64,000 bases of DNA, from contig NZ_JAEDAK010000001.1 in NCBI RefSeq assembly GCF_016093275.1, positions 62,001 to 126,000 on the forward strand, given 5' to 3'. The notes beneath the pieces are model-generated. The model was not told the DNA's origin, did no database searches, and was given only the letters and a program-made list of their open reading frames with translations. Below, one piece after another: positions 11,924-21,997 of the stretch. The DNA is from Inhella proteolytica. Its GTDB lineage: Bacteria; Pseudomonadota; Gammaproteobacteria; Burkholderiales; Burkholderiaceae_C. Position numbers and translations under genes: made by a program. How positions within the stretch are numbered: position 1 is the first letter of the stretch; each line of letters starts with the position of its first letter.

Positions 11924-14781
11924 CAGGCGTGGACCCGCGCTTCGCCCGCGCCGTGCAGGTTGTCGTCGCAGCGGCCGCAGAGCGCCGGGTGCGCGGGGTT
12001 GCGGCCGACATCGTCACGGTAGTGCCAGCAGCGCTCGCACTTGGCCGCGCTGCTGGGCGTGACTTCGACGGCCAGCGCCGTGCCCTCGACGAGTTCGACC
12101 TTGGAGACGATCAGCACGAACTTCAGGTCCTCGCCCAGGGAGCGCAGCGCGGCCAGATCGACCCCTTCGGCGCTGAGCTTCACCTCGGCCTGCAGCGAAG
12201 CGCCGATACCGCCGGCGCTGCGCACCGCCTCCAGCGCTTTGTTGACCTCGGCGCGCACCGCCAGGATGCGGTTCCACTTCGCGATCAGCGCCTCGTCCGG
12301 TGCGTCAAAGGCCCAGAACTGCTCTTCGAACAGGCTGCGCCCCGCACCGCCGACGCCGGGCTGGCCGGCCTTGGCAAACAGCGGCCAGGCCTCTTCGGCC
12401 GTGAAGCTCAGGAAGGGCGCCATCCAGCGCAGCATGGCGTGGGTGATCTGCCACAGCGCCGTCTGCGCTGAGCGGCGCGCCAGGCTCTTGGGCGCGGTGG
12501 TGTAGAGCCGGTCCTTCAGCACGTCCAGGTAGAAGGCACCGAGGTCTTCGGAGCAGTAGACCTGCAGCTTGGCCACCACCGGGTGGAATTCGTAGGCTTG
12601 GTAGTGCGCCAGGATCTCGGTCTGCAGCTGGGCGGCGCGGGCGAGCGCGTAGCGATCGGCCTCGAACAGCTGTCCGGCCGGCACGGCGTCGACCGTGGGG
12701 TCGAAGTCGCTGACGTTGGCCAGCAGGAAGCGCAAGGTATTGCGTACGCGGCGATAGCTGTCGACCACGCGCGCGAGGATCTTGTCGTCGATCGCCAAGT
12801 CACCCGAGTAGTCGGTGGCCGCCACCCAGAGGCGGATGATTTCGGCGCCCATCTTCTCGGCCACCAGCTGCGGCGCCAGGGTGTTGCCGAGCGACTTGCT
12901 CATCTTCTTGCCCTGGCCGTCCACCGTGAAGCCATGGGTCAGCAACGCCTTGTAGGGCGCGCGGCCGTGCAGAGCGCAGCCCAGCAGCAGGGCCGAATGG
13001 AACCAGCCGCGGTGCTGGTCGTGGCCTTCGAGGTAGATGTCGGCCTCGGGGCCGGTTTCATGGGCCAGGCCGGCGTGGCTGCCCTTGAGCACATGCTCGA
13101 AGGTGGAACCGGAGTCGAACCAGACCTCGAGGATGTCGCTGCTCTTGGCGTAGTTCGCGCCGTCGGCACCGATCAGGTCTTCCGGCGTCAGCCGGCTCCA
13201 GGCCTCGACGCCGCCGGCCTCGACGATGTCGGCCGCGCGGTCCAGCAGGGCCATGGTGTCGGGGTGCAGGTCGCCGCTGTCCTTGTGGATCAGGAAGGGC
13301 AGGGGCACGCCCCAGGCGCGCTGGCGGCTGATGCACCAGTCCGGCCGGTTGGCGATCATGTCGCGCAGGCGGGCGCGGCCGTTCTCGGGGTAGAAGGCGG
13401 TGGCGTCGATGGCGGCCAGCGCGAGCTCGCGCAGGGTCTGCGTCGGCTGTTCCTTGGCGAACACGCCTTCGGTGCCCTTGTGCGCGGCATCCATGCGGAT
13501 GAACCACTGCGAGGCGGCGCGGTAGATCACCGGCGTCTTGTGGCGCCAGCAATGCGGATAGCTGTGCGTGATGGTCTGCGTGGCCAGCAGGCGGTCGGCG
13601 GCCTGCAGGGTGTCGATGATGACGGGGCAGGCCTTCCAGATGTTCTGGCCACCGAACAGCGGCAGGTCCTCGGCGTAGCGGCCATCGCCCTGCACCGGGT
13701 TCAGGATCTGGTCATGGCGCAGGCCATGGTTCATGCAGGAGAAGAAGTCGTCCAGGCCATAGGCCGGCGCGCTGTGCACGATGCCAGTGCCGTCCTCGTC
13801 GGTGGCGTAGTCCGCCAGGTAGACCGGGGCGGTGCGGGCGTAGCCGGCATCGGTGCTGGCCAGTGGGTGGTGGAAGTGCAGGCCGGCCAGGGCTTCGCCC
13901 ACGCAGGTGGCGACGACTTCCCCTTCGAGCGCCCAGCGCTTGAGGCAGTCTTCCACGCGCGCCTGGGCCACGATGTAGTGGCCCTTCGGGGTCTTCACCA
14001 GGGCGTAGCGCAGCTTGGGGTTGAGGTTCAGCGCCTGGTTGGCCGGCAGCGTCCAGGCGGTGGTGGTCCAGATCACCGCGCTGGCCTCGACGGGGCTTTC
14101 GAGCCCGAAGGCGGCGCCCAGCTTGGCCGGCTCGGCGGTGGGGAAGGCGACGTCCAGGGTCTGGCTCTTCTTGTCCGCGTACTCGATCTCGAACTCGGCC
14201 AGCGAGGAGCCGCAGTCGAAGCACCAGTAGACGGGCTTGAGGCCGCGGTAGACGAAGCCGCGCTCGATGACCTTCTTGAACGCGCGGATCTGGCCGGCCT
14301 CGTTCTTCGGGTCCATGGTGGCGTAGCGGTGCTGCCAGTCGCCCAGCACGCCCAGGCGCTCGAAGCCCTGGCGCTGCAGGGCGATCTGCTCGGTCGCGTA
14401 GGCGCGGCTCTTGGCCTGCATGTCATCGCGGCTCAGGTGGCGGCCATGCGCCTTCTCGATCGCGTTCTCGATCGGCAGGCCATGGCAGTCCCAACCCGGC
14501 ACGTAGGCGGCGTCAAAGCCCATCAGCTGGCGGCTCTTGACCACCATGTCCTTGAGCACCTTGTTGACGGCATGGCCAATGTGGATGGCGCCGTTCGCGT
14601 AGGGCGGGCCATCGTGCAGCACGAACTTCGGCGCTCCGGAGCGGGCGGCACGCAGGGCCTGGTAGAGCTCGCCTTCCTGCCAGCCCTGGATCCAGCCCGG
14701 CTCGCGCTTGGGCAGGTCGCCGCGCATTGGGAAGGGGGTATCGGGCAGGTTCAGGGTGCTGCGGTAGTCAGGCGTACTCAT
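11923..14781 (-). CDS. ileS: Isoleucyl-tRNA synthetase
   Basis: Class I aminoacyl-tRNA synthetase, 952 aa, normal for bacterial IleRS. HIGH motif in [11 protein letters not shown] near residue 63, the large CP1 editing domain, KMSKS in KKMSKSLGN, the anticodon-binding helical domain and a C-terminal zinc site [10 protein letters not shown]...CGRCDDNL. The ATG at 14781 gives [13 protein letters not shown], matching the family N-terminus; the open frame upstream is not conserved-looking. It lies 88 nt after ribF and overlaps lspA. Confidence 0.98.
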   Translation of the reverse strand: MSTPDYRSTLNLPDTPFPMRGDLPKREPGWIQGWQEGELYQALRAARSGAPKFVLHDGPPYANGAIHIGHAVNKVLKDMVVKSRQLMGFDAAYVPGWDCHGLPIENAIEKAHGRHLSRDDMQAKSRAYATEQIALQRQGFERLGVLGDWQHRYATMDPKNEAGQIRAFKKVIERGFVYRGLKPVYWCFDCGSSLAEFEIEYADKKSQTLDVAFPTAEPAKLGAAFGLESPVEASAVIWTTTAWTLPANQALNLNPKLRYALVKTPKGHYIVAQARVEDCLKRWALEGEVVATCVGEALAGLHFHHPLASTDAGYARTAPVYLADYATDEDGTGIVHSAPAYGLDDFFSCMNHGLRHDQILNPVQGDGRYAEDLPLFGGQNIWKACPVIIDTLQAADRLLATQTITHSYPHCWRHKTPVIYRAASQWFIRMDAAHKGTEGVFAKEQPTQTLRELALAAIDATAFYPENGRARLRDMIANRPDWCISRQRAWGVPLPFLIHKDSGDLHPDTMALLDRAADIVEAGGVEAWSRLTPEDLIGADGANYAKSSDILEVWFDSGSTFEHVLKGSHAGLAHETGPEADIYLEGHDQHRGWFHSALLLGCALHGRAPYKALLTHGFTVDGQGKKMSKSLGNTLAPQLVAEKMGAEIIRLWVAATDYSGDLAIDDKILARVVDSYRRVRNTLRFLLANVSDFDPTVDAVPAGQLFEADRYALARAAQLQTEILAHYQAYEFHPVVAKLQVYCSEDLGAFYLDVLKDRLYTTAPKSLARRSAQTALWQITHAMLRWMAPFLSFTAEEAWPLFAKAGQPGVGGAGRSLFEEQFWAFDAPDEALIAKWNRILAVRAEVNKALEAVRSAGGIGASLQAEVKLSAEGVDLAALRSLGEDLKFVLIVSKVELVEGTALAVEVTPSSAAKCERCWHYRDDVGRNPAHPALCGRCDDNLHGAGEARVHA

Positions 14782-14869
14782 GGCGGGTGTGCGGCGGCGG
14801 CCGCAGAAGCAGGGGTGGATCGGCAGGAGGGCAGGGCGGCCTGGTACGGGACCGAGGGGCCGCGGCCGA

Positions 14870-15871
14870 TCAAATTCGGTCGCGCGTGGTCTGGCGGCGT
14901 TCGGCGGCGTGGCCGTCGAACCAGGCACGTGCGGCGGCCACATCGGCCGCGATGGCGGCCGTCAGGGCTTCCAGCCCTTCAAAACGGGCCTCGTCACGCA
15001 ATTTGTGCAGCAGTTCCACGCGGGCGAGTCTACCGTAGCCCCCCTCCAGCCCCAGGTGTTCGGGCCAGTCCAGGCAATGCACCTCCAGCAGCATGCGGCC
15101 GCTGTCGTCCACCGTGGGCCGGTAGCCCAGGCTGGCCACGCCGGGCAGGGGTTCGGGGCCCAGTCCATGGGTCTGCACCACGAAGATGCCCTGGGCCGCC
15201 GGTCTGGGGTGCTGGAAGCGCAGGTTCAGGGTGCGGAAACCCGGGCCCAGCTGACGCCCCAGCTTGGCGCCGTGCAGGACGTGGCCGGAAACGGAGTAGG
15301 GGCGACCGAGCAGGGCCTGTGCCCGCTGCAGGTCGCCCGCGGCCAGGGCGTCGCGCACGGCCGAGGAGCTGACGCGCAAGCCATGCACCTCGTAGCTCAT
15401 CATGCGCGCCACGTCGAAGCCGAACTGGCTGCCAAGGGCATCCAGCGTGGCGTAGTCGCCTTGGCGCTTGGCGCCAAATCGGAAGTCGTCGCCCACCAAG
15501 ACGTAGCGGGCGCCCAAGCCCTGGGCCAGCACCTGCTCGACGAAATCACGCGGCGACAGCGCGGCGAGCTGCGCGTCGAAGCGCAGGATCACGACCTGAT
15601 CAATGCCGCAGCGGTCCAGTTCGGACAGCTTGTCCCTCAGAGTGGCGATGCGGGCTGGCGCCAGTTCGGGCTTGCCGGCCAGACGGGCAAAGTGATCGCG
15701 CGGATGGGGCTCGAAGCTGAGCACGCAACTTGGTACTCCACGGTGCTGGGCTTCATTGCGCAGCAAGGCCAGCATGGCCTGATGGCCGCGGTGCACGCCG
15801 TCGAAGTTGCCGATCGTGAGCGAGCACGCCGGCGCGATGGAGGGGTGGTGGAACCCGCGAAAGACCTGCAT
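14870..15871 (-). CDS. ribF: Bifunctional riboflavin kinase / FAD synthetase
   Basis: 333-aa enzyme that makes FMN and then FAD from riboflavin. The N-terminal FMN adenylyltransferase domain has [10 protein letters not shown] and [10 protein letters not shown]; the C-terminal riboflavin kinase domain contains [18 protein letters not shown] and SLGYRPTV. Position upstream of ileS-lspA is classic for beta-proteobacteria. It is separated from the upstream PEP-CTERM gene by a strong terminator at 15919-15944, so the operon probably starts here. Confidence 0.97.
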   Translation of the reverse strand: MQVFRGFHHPSIAPACSLTIGNFDGVHRGHQAMLALLRNEAQHRGVPSCVLSFEPHPRDHFARLAGKPELAPARIATLRDKLSELDRCGIDQVVILRFDAQLAALSPRDFVEQVLAQGLGARYVLVGDDFRFGAKRQGDYATLDALGSQFGFDVARMMSYEVHGLRVSSSAVRDALAAGDLQRAQALLGRPYSVSGHVLHGAKLGRQLGPGFRTLNLRFQHPRPAAQGIFVVQTHGLGPEPLPGVASLGYRPTVDDSGRMLLEVHCLDWPEHLGLEGGYGRLARVELLHKLRDEARFEGLEALTAAIAADVAAARAWFDGHAAERRQTTRDRI

Positions 15872-15918
15872 GGCGCGGGATTATGGTCGTCGCCTGGCAG
15901 GTGCCTGAACCTGAATGA

Positions 15919-15944
15919 AAATCGCCCGGCACGCCGGGCGATTT
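15919..15944 (-). terminator. Rho-independent terminator of the PEP-CTERM gene
   Basis: AAATCGCCCGGC and GCCGGGCGATTT are fully complementary; a realistic hairpin is a 10-bp stem with a 6-nt loop. On the minus strand it is followed by TTTTC. It lies 20 nt past the stop of the PEP-CTERM gene and before ribF, both minus. Confidence 0.8.
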
Positions 15945-15963
15945 GATGTGGATTCGGGACTGC

Positions 15964-16752
15964 TCAGCGCGGCAGGCGGCGGCGACGGGCGTAGCCCAGG
16001 CTCAGTGCCGCCAAGCCGACCAAGGCCAGCGAGGCGGGTTCGGGCGTTTGGCTCTGCGGCGGCGGCTGGTCGCCGGCAACCGACAGCAGCTTGAAATAGT
16101 CATCGCCCATCGTCCAGCCCTTGTTCTGGAAGGCACTGTTGTAAGCGGTGACCAACCACCAGCTCGAAGCTCCGCCGCTGGCATTGATGGCCTGGTTGGT
16201 GTTGGTTGTCACGTTGCCGTACTGACCCACCAGTTGCCAGCCCGAGCTCAGCAGCCCGCTGGGGGTTTTGTCCGTCAGCACCGGAGGCAGTTGGCCCGTG
16301 TAGCGCAACACCGAAATGTCGGCATCGCCGCTCTTCCAGCCAATCGTCAGATTGCGCAGGATCGTGCTTTGCTCAAAGGAGAACAGCAGGGCGTCGGTGA
16401 TGAACCCGCCGGCCGTGCCGTTGTTGCCGTTGTTGTCGATGGCGTGCTCAGGGTTGGTGCCCTCGCCCGGGTCATTTGTGCCGCGGTTCTTGACTCCAAA
16501 GCCGCCGCTGTAATTCATCAAGGTGGCCGTTTCCCAGCCTTGAACGGGCGCGAGGTCGGTGGTGCCGTAGGCGGTGACATTGACCTTGGCATTACCGGTA
16601 CCGATCGTGCACAGGTTGCCAGCCATGTCGCCCGACCAGACGCAGCCACCGTTGCCCCAGGTCGTCAGCGCCGAGGCAGTCTGAGGAGCCAAGCTCGCGG
16701 CTGACATGGCAGTGGCCAGTGCCAGTTGAGAGATGAGCTTCGACTTCTTCAT
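15964..16752 (-). CDS. PEP-CTERM exosortase-dependent surface protein
   Basis: 262-aa secreted protein. Signal peptide at residues 1-28 (MKKSK basic start, hydrophobic core, cleavage near TASA-LTT). The C-terminal sorting signal has TPEPASLALVG, a hydrophobic helix and the basic tail YARRRR, the PEP-CTERM tripartite signal recognised by exosortase EpsH-type enzymes. The middle is rich in Gly, Asn and Thr, as in surface or biofilm-matrix proteins, with no enzyme motif. It resembles the XDP1-like group of exosortase substrates, from memory and unverified. GGAGAA precedes the ATG, a sigma-54-type promoter lies upstream, and prsT is next to it. Exosortase itself is not in the window. Confidence 0.9.
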   Translation of the reverse strand: MKKSKLISQLALATAMSAASLAPQTASALTTWGNGGCVWSGDMAGNLCTIGTGNAKVNVTAYGTTDLAPVQGWETATLMNYSGGFGVKNRGTNDPGEGTNPEHAIDNNGNNGTAGGFITDALLFSFEQSTILRNLTIGWKSGDADISVLRYTGQLPPVLTDKTPSGLLSSGWQLVGQYGNVTTNTNQAINASGGASSWWLVTAYNSAFQNKGWTMGDDYFKLLSVAGDQPPPQSQTPEPASLALVGLAALSLGYARRRRLPR

Positions 16753-16796
16753 TGAGTTCTCCGTTTTCGACCTTGAGCAGCGTTCGCCTCAATTAA

Positions 16797-16811
16797 GCGA
16801 ATTTCGTGCCA
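16797..16811 (-). promoter_or_regulatory. Sigma-54 (-24/-12) promoter of the PEP-CTERM gene
   Basis: Minus-strand TGGCACGAAATTCGC matches consensus TGGCAC-N5-TTGC at all positions but one, with the invariant GG and GC separated by exactly 10 nt. The expected transcript start is near 16785, giving a leader of about 33 nt to the ATG at 16752. RpoN with the PrsK/PrsR two-component pair is known to serve PEP-CTERM systems, so this fits the gene. Confidence 0.75.
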
Positions 16812-16860
16812 GTGTTTGTTTTTCTCCCTGCGGACAGCGCATTGCCGTCTTACAGGGGGA

Positions 16861-16873
16861 GTTCCATTGGAAC
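16861..16873. promoter_or_regulatory. Palindrome upstream of the sigma-54 promoter, candidate activator site
   Basis: GTTCCATTGGAAC is a perfect 6-1-6 dyad about 55-75 bp upstream of the -24 box, a usual place for an enhancer-binding protein of the PrsR type. The assignment is inference. Only one clear copy is seen before the prsT stop codon at 16917. Confidence 0.35.
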
Positions 16874-16916
16874 GATGGCTCGCACTGTAAATTTCTGCGA
16901 CACCTGCGGCATCCCC

Positions 16917-19718
16917 CTAGTTGAGTGCGGCGCGCAAGGCTTGGGCCTCTTTCGCGCTCTCCAGACTGCCAGGCGCTTGCAGCGCTGCATCCAGTTCCTG
17001 ACGCGCCTCCGCTTTCTGCCCACGCTTGGCCAGGACGGCCGCCAGGTGGTAGCGAATCTCGCTGTTGTCAGGCGCGCGCAGGCGGGCGTCGCGCAACAGG
17101 GTCAGCGCCTGCTCGGTTTCGTTGCGGTGGAAGTGAATCCAGGCCTGCGTGTCGATGACTTCGACACTCTGCGGGGCGAGCCGGCGCGCACGTTCTGCGG
17201 TCTGGGCTGCGGCGTCAAGCTTGCCGAGTTTCAACAGCACGTTCGCGAGATCGTTATGGGCCGCCACATCCTGCGGGCGAAGGCGCAGGAGAGACTCAAA
17301 TACGGGGCGGGCAGCCTCAAATTGCTGGCGACGCGCATGCAAACTAGCGAGCGCCCGGAGCATGTGGGCGTCGCTGGGCTGTCGGCGTAGCCAGTCTTCG
17401 GCGAAACGAGTCGCGGCTGCGGCGTCCTTCGAGCTCAGTAGGTCCAACAGCCGAATGGCAGTCGCGGTGCTGGGCTGAACTTCGTGGGCACGACGCAGAT
17501 GCACGAGCGCACGGTCCGGTTGACGCTCCGCCATGGCCAAGTCAGCCATCAGCAGGTGACTGGTTGCGGCCTTGGGGGCGGCCGCCAGCACCTTCTCGGC
17601 CAGTCGCTGCGCTTCTGGCAGACGGCCCAGTCGCAGCAGCGCTGATGCCTGCAGGCCCTGTGCCAACACGTGACCAGGCTGGGTTTGCAGGGCTTTCTCG
17701 AGGCTGTAGCGGGCCCCTTCTGCATCGCCAACCTGCAATTGCAGCCCGCCAATTTCGGCCAGCGCGTTGGCGTCAAAACCGGCGCGTCTCGCCGCTCTCA
17801 CCAGCACGCTTCGGGCCGTCGCAAGTTCCTGGCGCGCCATCTGAACCTTGGCCAGCACCACAAGCGCCGCCAGTTCCTCCGGCGCCTTGGACATCAGGGC
17901 GTTGGCGGCAGTCAGGGCTTCATCGCGCAGACCGCGCTGCAGTCTGAGTTCGACCAGCGCGACATCCGGCCGCCATTCCTTCTGCGGCGCTGCGGCGACC
18001 GCACGCTCCAGCCAGCGCTCCGCTTCGCTTGCATTGTTGGCGCGCAATTGAATGCCGGCCAGCTCGAGCATGACGTCGACGTTCTTGTTGTCGCGCTCAT
18101 GCAGATTGCGCAGTCGTTGCAGCGCCGGCTGCAGCTGTCCTTGCTGGGCCTCCAGTCTGGCCAGGCTGATCTGGACCGGGACCAGGCTCGGATCCAGCTT
18201 GAGTGCTTCCGTGAAGGCTTCGGAGGCACCCTTCGCATCCCCTTTGCCGGCCCGGGCCATGCCCAGCAGATGCAGGTGCGTGGGCCGCAGGCTGCGCGGT
18301 CCGAGCAGACCCTGCACCAGCTTCTCGGCCTGCGCATATTGCTGCGTCCGCAGATACAGCATGGCCAGGGAGATGCCGGCCTGCACCTGACGTGGATTGC
18401 GCTTGACCGTGGCCTCCAGCACGCCCTGCGCCTGGCGGGCCTGGCCGGTGCGCAGCAGCGAAAGCCCCAGCACGCCGCGCAACTCATCGTTCTCTCTCGT
18501 TCGCAGCGCCTCTTCCATCAAGCTGATCGCCTTGGCATGACGGCCCTGCGCGGTGTGGCCGGATGCCAGCAGGGCGAGTGCCTGGGAATCCTGCGGTTGC
18601 AGTCGGAGGTACTGTTCAAGCAGCACGATCCCGTTCTCGACCTGCCCTTCCTCGAACAGGATCTGGGCCTGAAGCTTGACCGTCGGGCTGCGTGGGTTCT
18701 GGCGATGCAGACCCTCCAGGTAAGGCTTTGCCTTGGCCAGTTCGCCCAGAGCGAAATGCGCAAGTCCATTGAGCATCAGCACTTGGGGGCGAAAGCGGAT
18801 GACGTCGAAGGGCACTGGGTCCACCAGTTCCGTGACGCTGCGCAGCGCGGCCAGCGACTCGGCGCGCTCGCCGCGCTGGTCGGCCATCTGCGCGCGGAGA
18901 TAAGCAACCCGGGGGTCTTTGGGGAAGGCCTGCTGCAGCGCATTGACTTCGGTCTGGAGGCCCTCGAAGCGCTGCAGGTCCAGCAGCAAGCCCGCCCGCG
19001 CCACGCGTGCTTCCAGCTGTTGGGGAGCCAGCTTGAGGACGCGTTCGTATAGCGCCAATGCGGTGTCGAACTGACCCTGCACATGGGCCAGTGCCGCCTT
19101 CTGGTGCAGGGCATCGAGGTCGTTCGGTGCGAGCGCCAACGCTCGCTCCACGGCCCGCTCCGCCTGGTCGTATTGGCGTTGCCGCATGCGCAGGCCCGCC
19201 TCGGCCAGCCAGCCCTCGACCGTGGGCCCGAGCAGCGCGCGCGCCTTCTCAATACTGGAGATGGCCAAGGCATCCTCGCCCAGGTCCGTGTGTGCTGCGG
19301 CCCGCACTAGAAGTAGCCGCCCCTGGTTGGCATCGCTCAGGCCGGTGGGTTGGGTGCGCGGGTCCTCCAGCATGAGCTGGTGCCGGCCAAGCTGCAGCAT
19401 CGCCTGGGCCAGTGGCACCACAACTTCATTGCGGTTGGCGCCGAGGCGCAGGGCTTCGCCAAGTGCGACCTCAGCGCGCTGGGGGTCGCTATTGGCCAGT
19501 GCCACCTTGCCCATCAGCAACTGCGCGGGCAGGTGGTTGCGATCTTGCTGCAGCGCGTTCTTGAGCTGGATGGTCGCGCCATCGAGGTCCTTCGCCTCGA
19601 AGCGCTTCAGCGCGTCCTCGAAATAGCGTCCGGCCTGCGAGGCCTGGGCTGCGGCGGGTAGCGAGACGGTGGCAAGCAGGAGCGCGGCCAGCAGGGGGCG
19701 CAACATGGGGTGGGGCAT
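16917..19718 (-). CDS. prsT: PEP-CTERM system TPR-repeat lipoprotein-like protein PrsT
   Basis: 933-aa exported protein made almost entirely of tetratricopeptide repeats (about 20 helix-turn-helix units from residue 30 to the end). Signal peptide: LRPLLAALLLATVSLPAAAQA, cleaved near residue 25, with no lipobox Cys seen. Length and layout fit the PrsT family that accompanies exosortase/PEP-CTERM and exopolysaccharide loci, probably as a periplasmic scaffold. The neighbouring PEP-CTERM substrate supports this over a generic TPR protein. ATG 19718 or the ATG four codons later are both possible starts. Confidence 0.82.
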   Translation of the reverse strand: MPHPMLRPLLAALLLATVSLPAAAQASQAGRYFEDALKRFEAKDLDGATIQLKNALQQDRNHLPAQLLMGKVALANSDPQRAEVALGEALRLGANRNEVVVPLAQAMLQLGRHQLMLEDPRTQPTGLSDANQGRLLLVRAAAHTDLGEDALAISSIEKARALLGPTVEGWLAEAGLRMRQRQYDQAERAVERALALAPNDLDALHQKAALAHVQGQFDTALALYERVLKLAPQQLEARVARAGLLLDLQRFEGLQTEVNALQQAFPKDPRVAYLRAQMADQRGERAESLAALRSVTELVDPVPFDVIRFRPQVLMLNGLAHFALGELAKAKPYLEGLHRQNPRSPTVKLQAQILFEEGQVENGIVLLEQYLRLQPQDSQALALLASGHTAQGRHAKAISLMEEALRTRENDELRGVLGLSLLRTGQARQAQGVLEATVKRNPRQVQAGISLAMLYLRTQQYAQAEKLVQGLLGPRSLRPTHLHLLGMARAGKGDAKGASEAFTEALKLDPSLVPVQISLARLEAQQGQLQPALQRLRNLHERDNKNVDVMLELAGIQLRANNASEAERWLERAVAAAPQKEWRPDVALVELRLQRGLRDEALTAANALMSKAPEELAALVVLAKVQMARQELATARSVLVRAARRAGFDANALAEIGGLQLQVGDAEGARYSLEKALQTQPGHVLAQGLQASALLRLGRLPEAQRLAEKVLAAAPKAATSHLLMADLAMAERQPDRALVHLRRAHEVQPSTATAIRLLDLLSSKDAAAATRFAEDWLRRQPSDAHMLRALASLHARRQQFEAARPVFESLLRLRPQDVAAHNDLANVLLKLGKLDAAAQTAERARRLAPQSVEVIDTQAWIHFHRNETEQALTLLRDARLRAPDNSEIRYHLAAVLAKRGQKAEARQELDAALQAPGSLESAKEAQALRAALN

Positions 19719-19780
19719 GGGCAGGGCGGCGGGGCAGGGAAGGCCATCTTAAGAAGGCCATGAGGTGCGCAAGGGCTCGC

Positions 19781-20410
19781 TCAGAAGCGGCGTTCGAGCG
19801 TCAGGATGTCGTTCTCGCGCTTCATCTGGAAGCGGCTCAGGAAACTGTTGCCGAGCAGGGCCACCGGCATGGAGGTCATCAGCACCATGGCCTCGACGCC
19901 GCCGACCTCGACCTCGCCGATGCGCACGCTGTCCAGCGTCACCACATAAGCCTGGGTGACACCGTTGGCGGTGTGGGCCTGGATGCGCTGTCCGTTCTGG
20001 TAGCGCAGGCCCATGCGCTTGGCGTCGTCGATGCCGATGGCCACGGCGGTGGCGCCGGTGTCGACCAGGAAGCGCACGGAGTGCCCGTTGATGCTCCCCT
20101 GGGTGACGAAGTGCCCGCCCTCAACGGCCGACAGCACGATGCGCTTCTGCGCCGAGGCGGCGCGCTGGGCCACCGGTGCGGAGCCCAGGCGCAGCTGCAG
20201 GCGCTGCCCTTCCACTTCCACCACCGCCTGGTCGTCGCCGACCTCGATCAGCTTCACGCCTTCGACGGTCTGACCCAGGCGCACCGTCTTGACCTGGCCC
20301 TGGATGACCAGCAGCGCGGCAGACTTGCCGAGGCTGCCGTTCAGACTGACGCTGGGTGCCGCCGCTGCGCCGGTGGCAAGCAGCAGGCTGAGCAGCAGGG
20401 CGGCACGCAT
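19781..20410 (-). CDS. Exported retropepsin-like aspartic protease (clan AA)
   Basis: 209-aa protein with signal peptide (residues 1-18, cleaved after ATGAAAA). An N-terminal beta-region is followed by a retroviral-type protease domain with the active-site motif FLVDTGATAVAI (Asp about 116), and the flap-like and LLGNSFLSRF segments of the TIGR02281-type clan AA proteases. A single catalytic Asp per chain implies a dimer. The stop is 62 nt from the prsT start and its ATG lies 5 nt after the yajQ stop, so yajQ and this gene form one unit. Substrates are unknown. Confidence 0.88.
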   Translation of the reverse strand: MRAALLLSLLLATGAAAAPSVSLNGSLGKSAALLVIQGQVKTVRLGQTVEGVKLIEVGDDQAVVEVEGQRLQLRLGSAPVAQRAASAQKRIVLSAVEGGHFVTQGSINGHSVRFLVDTGATAVAIGIDDAKRMGLRYQNGQRIQAHTANGVTQAYVVTLDSVRIGEVEVGGVEAMVLMTSMPVALLGNSFLSRFQMKRENDILTLERRF

Positions 20411-20415
20411 GGCGT

Positions 20416-20916
20416 TCAGTCGCGGAAGTTGTTGAAGCTCAGCGGCGTGTCGTCGATCTCTTTGCGCAGCAGGGCGATGCAGGTCTGCAGCACGTCCTTG
20501 TCCTTGCCGGTGATGCGCACGGCATCGCCCTGGATGGCGGCCTGTACCTTGAGCTTGCTGTCCTTGATCTTGGCGACGATCTTCTTGGCGAGGTCGGACG
20601 GGATGCCGGCACGCACCTTCCAGGTCTTGCGTACCTTGTCGCCGCCCAACTTCTCGATCTTGCCGTCGCGCTCGAAGTAGGTCAGCTCGACCTTGCGCTT
20701 GGTCATCTTGTCGATCAGCACCGCCTCCAGCTGTTCGAGCTGGAAGTCGGAGTCGGCGGTCAGCTCGATGATGGCGTCCTTTTCCTTGCCCTTCTGTTCC
20801 ACCTGGGCGCCGGTGCCCTTGAAGTCGAAGCGCGTGTTGACTTCCTTGGCGGCGTTGTCCACGCCATTGCGGATTTCAACCAGATTGGGTTCGAGGACGG
20901 CGTCAAAAGAAGGCAT
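20416..20916 (-). CDS. yajQ: YajQ-family nucleotide-binding protein
   Basis: 166-aa cytoplasmic protein with two RRM-like folds, full length for the family. It starts [22 protein letters not shown] and contains [12 protein letters not shown], with the end LSFNNFRD typical of YajQ. Some members (XC_3703 type) bind cyclic di-GMP; whether this one does cannot be told from sequence. The ATG lies 46 bp from the divergent murB ATG, so the two promoters must overlap. Confidence 0.95.
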   Translation of the reverse strand: MPSFDAVLEPNLVEIRNGVDNAAKEVNTRFDFKGTGAQVEQKGKEKDAIIELTADSDFQLEQLEAVLIDKMTKRKVELTYFERDGKIEKLGGDKVRKTWKVRAGIPSDLAKKIVAKIKDSKLKVQAAIQGDAVRITGKDKDVLQTCIALLRKEIDDTPLSFNNFRD

Positions 20917-20962
20917 GGTGCGAATTCGATTCGTAGAAGGGGAGCAGGGACAATTCTCGGCG

Positions 20963-21997
20963 ATGCCAACCCCTTCCCCCGCCCCCCAGATCGAGTGCGA
21001 CGTCGATCTTCGTCCGTACAACAGCTTCGGCCTGCCCGCGAAGGCGCGCCGGCTGGTACGCATCGGCTCGGACGCCGACCTGCACTGGGTCGTCAACCAC
21101 CCCGACTGGGGCCGTGCCAGCAAGTTCATCCTCGGCGGCGGCAGCAATCTGGTGCTGACCAAGGACCTGCAGCCGCTGGTGCTGAAGGTCGAGGTGCCGG
21201 GCCGGCGGATCTTCGACGCCGGCGCCGACTGGGTCGTCGAAGCCGGCGCGGGCGAGCGCTGGCATGAGTTCGTGCGCTGGACGCTGGAGCAGGGCGCGCC
21301 CGGGCTGGAGAACCTCTCGCTGATCCCGGGCACGGTGGGCGCGGCGCCGGTGCAGAACATCGGTGCCTATGGGGTCGAGGTCAAGGACCGCTTCGAGTGC
21401 CTGGACACCCTGGACCTGATGAGCGGCCGCGTCGTGACGCTCGGGCGCGAGGCCTGCCATTTCGGCTACCGCGACTCGGTCTTCAAACAGCATCTGGCCG
21501 GGCGCAGCGTGATCCTGCGCGTGCGCTTCCGCCTGCCCAAGGCCTGGCAGCCGGAGCTGGAGTACCTGGATCTGCAACGCGCCGCCGAGCAGGCCGGGGT
21601 GAAGGAGCCGACGCCCGAACAGGTGTCGAACTGGGTCTGTGCGATCCGCCGCGCCAAGCTGCCCGACCCGGCGGTGATCGGCAATGCCGGCAGCTTTTTC
21701 AAGAACCCCATCGTCAGTGAGGCGGTGTGCCGCGAGGTCATCGCCCGCGACCCTCATCTGGTGCACTACCCGCTGCCGGACGGGCGCTTCAAGCTGGCGG
21801 CCGGCTGGCTGATCGATGCCTGCGGCTGGAAGGGCAAGTCGGTCGGCGGCGCTGGCGTCTACGAGAAGCAGGCCCTGGTGCTGGTGAACCGCGGCGAGGC
21901 GCGCGGCGGCGAGGTGCTGACCCTGGCCCAGGCCATCCAGGCCTCGGTGTTCGCGCGGTTCGGCATCCGGCTGGAGCCCGAACCGGTGGTGATCTAA
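20963..21997 (+). CDS. murB: UDP-N-acetylenolpyruvoylglucosamine reductase
   Basis: 344-aa FAD enzyme of peptidoglycan precursor synthesis, reducing UDP-GlcNAc-enolpyruvate to UDP-MurNAc with NADPH. Type I (E. coli-like) features: [15 protein letters not shown]-binding [38 protein letters not shown], and [13 protein letters not shown] with the catalytic Ser. ATG 20963 follows AGGGGAGCAGGGA. Its stop overlaps by 4 nt the stop of the convergent small gene at 21994. Confidence 0.97.
   Translation: MPTPSPAPQIECDVDLRPYNSFGLPAKARRLVRIGSDADLHWVVNHPDWGRASKFILGGGSNLVLTKDLQPLVLKVEVPGRRIFDAGADWVVEAGAGERWHEFVRWTLEQGAPGLENLSLIPGTVGAAPVQNIGAYGVEVKDRFECLDTLDLMSGRVVTLGREACHFGYRDSVFKQHLAGRSVILRVRFRLPKAWQPELEYLDLQRAAEQAGVKEPTPEQVSNWVCAIRRAKLPDPAVIGNAGSFFKNPIVSEAVCREVIARDPHLVHYPLPDGRFKLAAGWLIDACGWKGKSVGGAGVYEKQALVLVNRGEARGGEVLTLAQAIQASVFARFGIRLEPEPVVI

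Noticed and set aside
16872-16960. Plus-strand frame starting MARTVNFCDTCG with a CxxC pair
   Set aside because: It overlaps the prsT 3' end and the presumed activator region of the sigma-54 promoter, has no Shine-Dalgarno and loses protein-like character after 20 residues.
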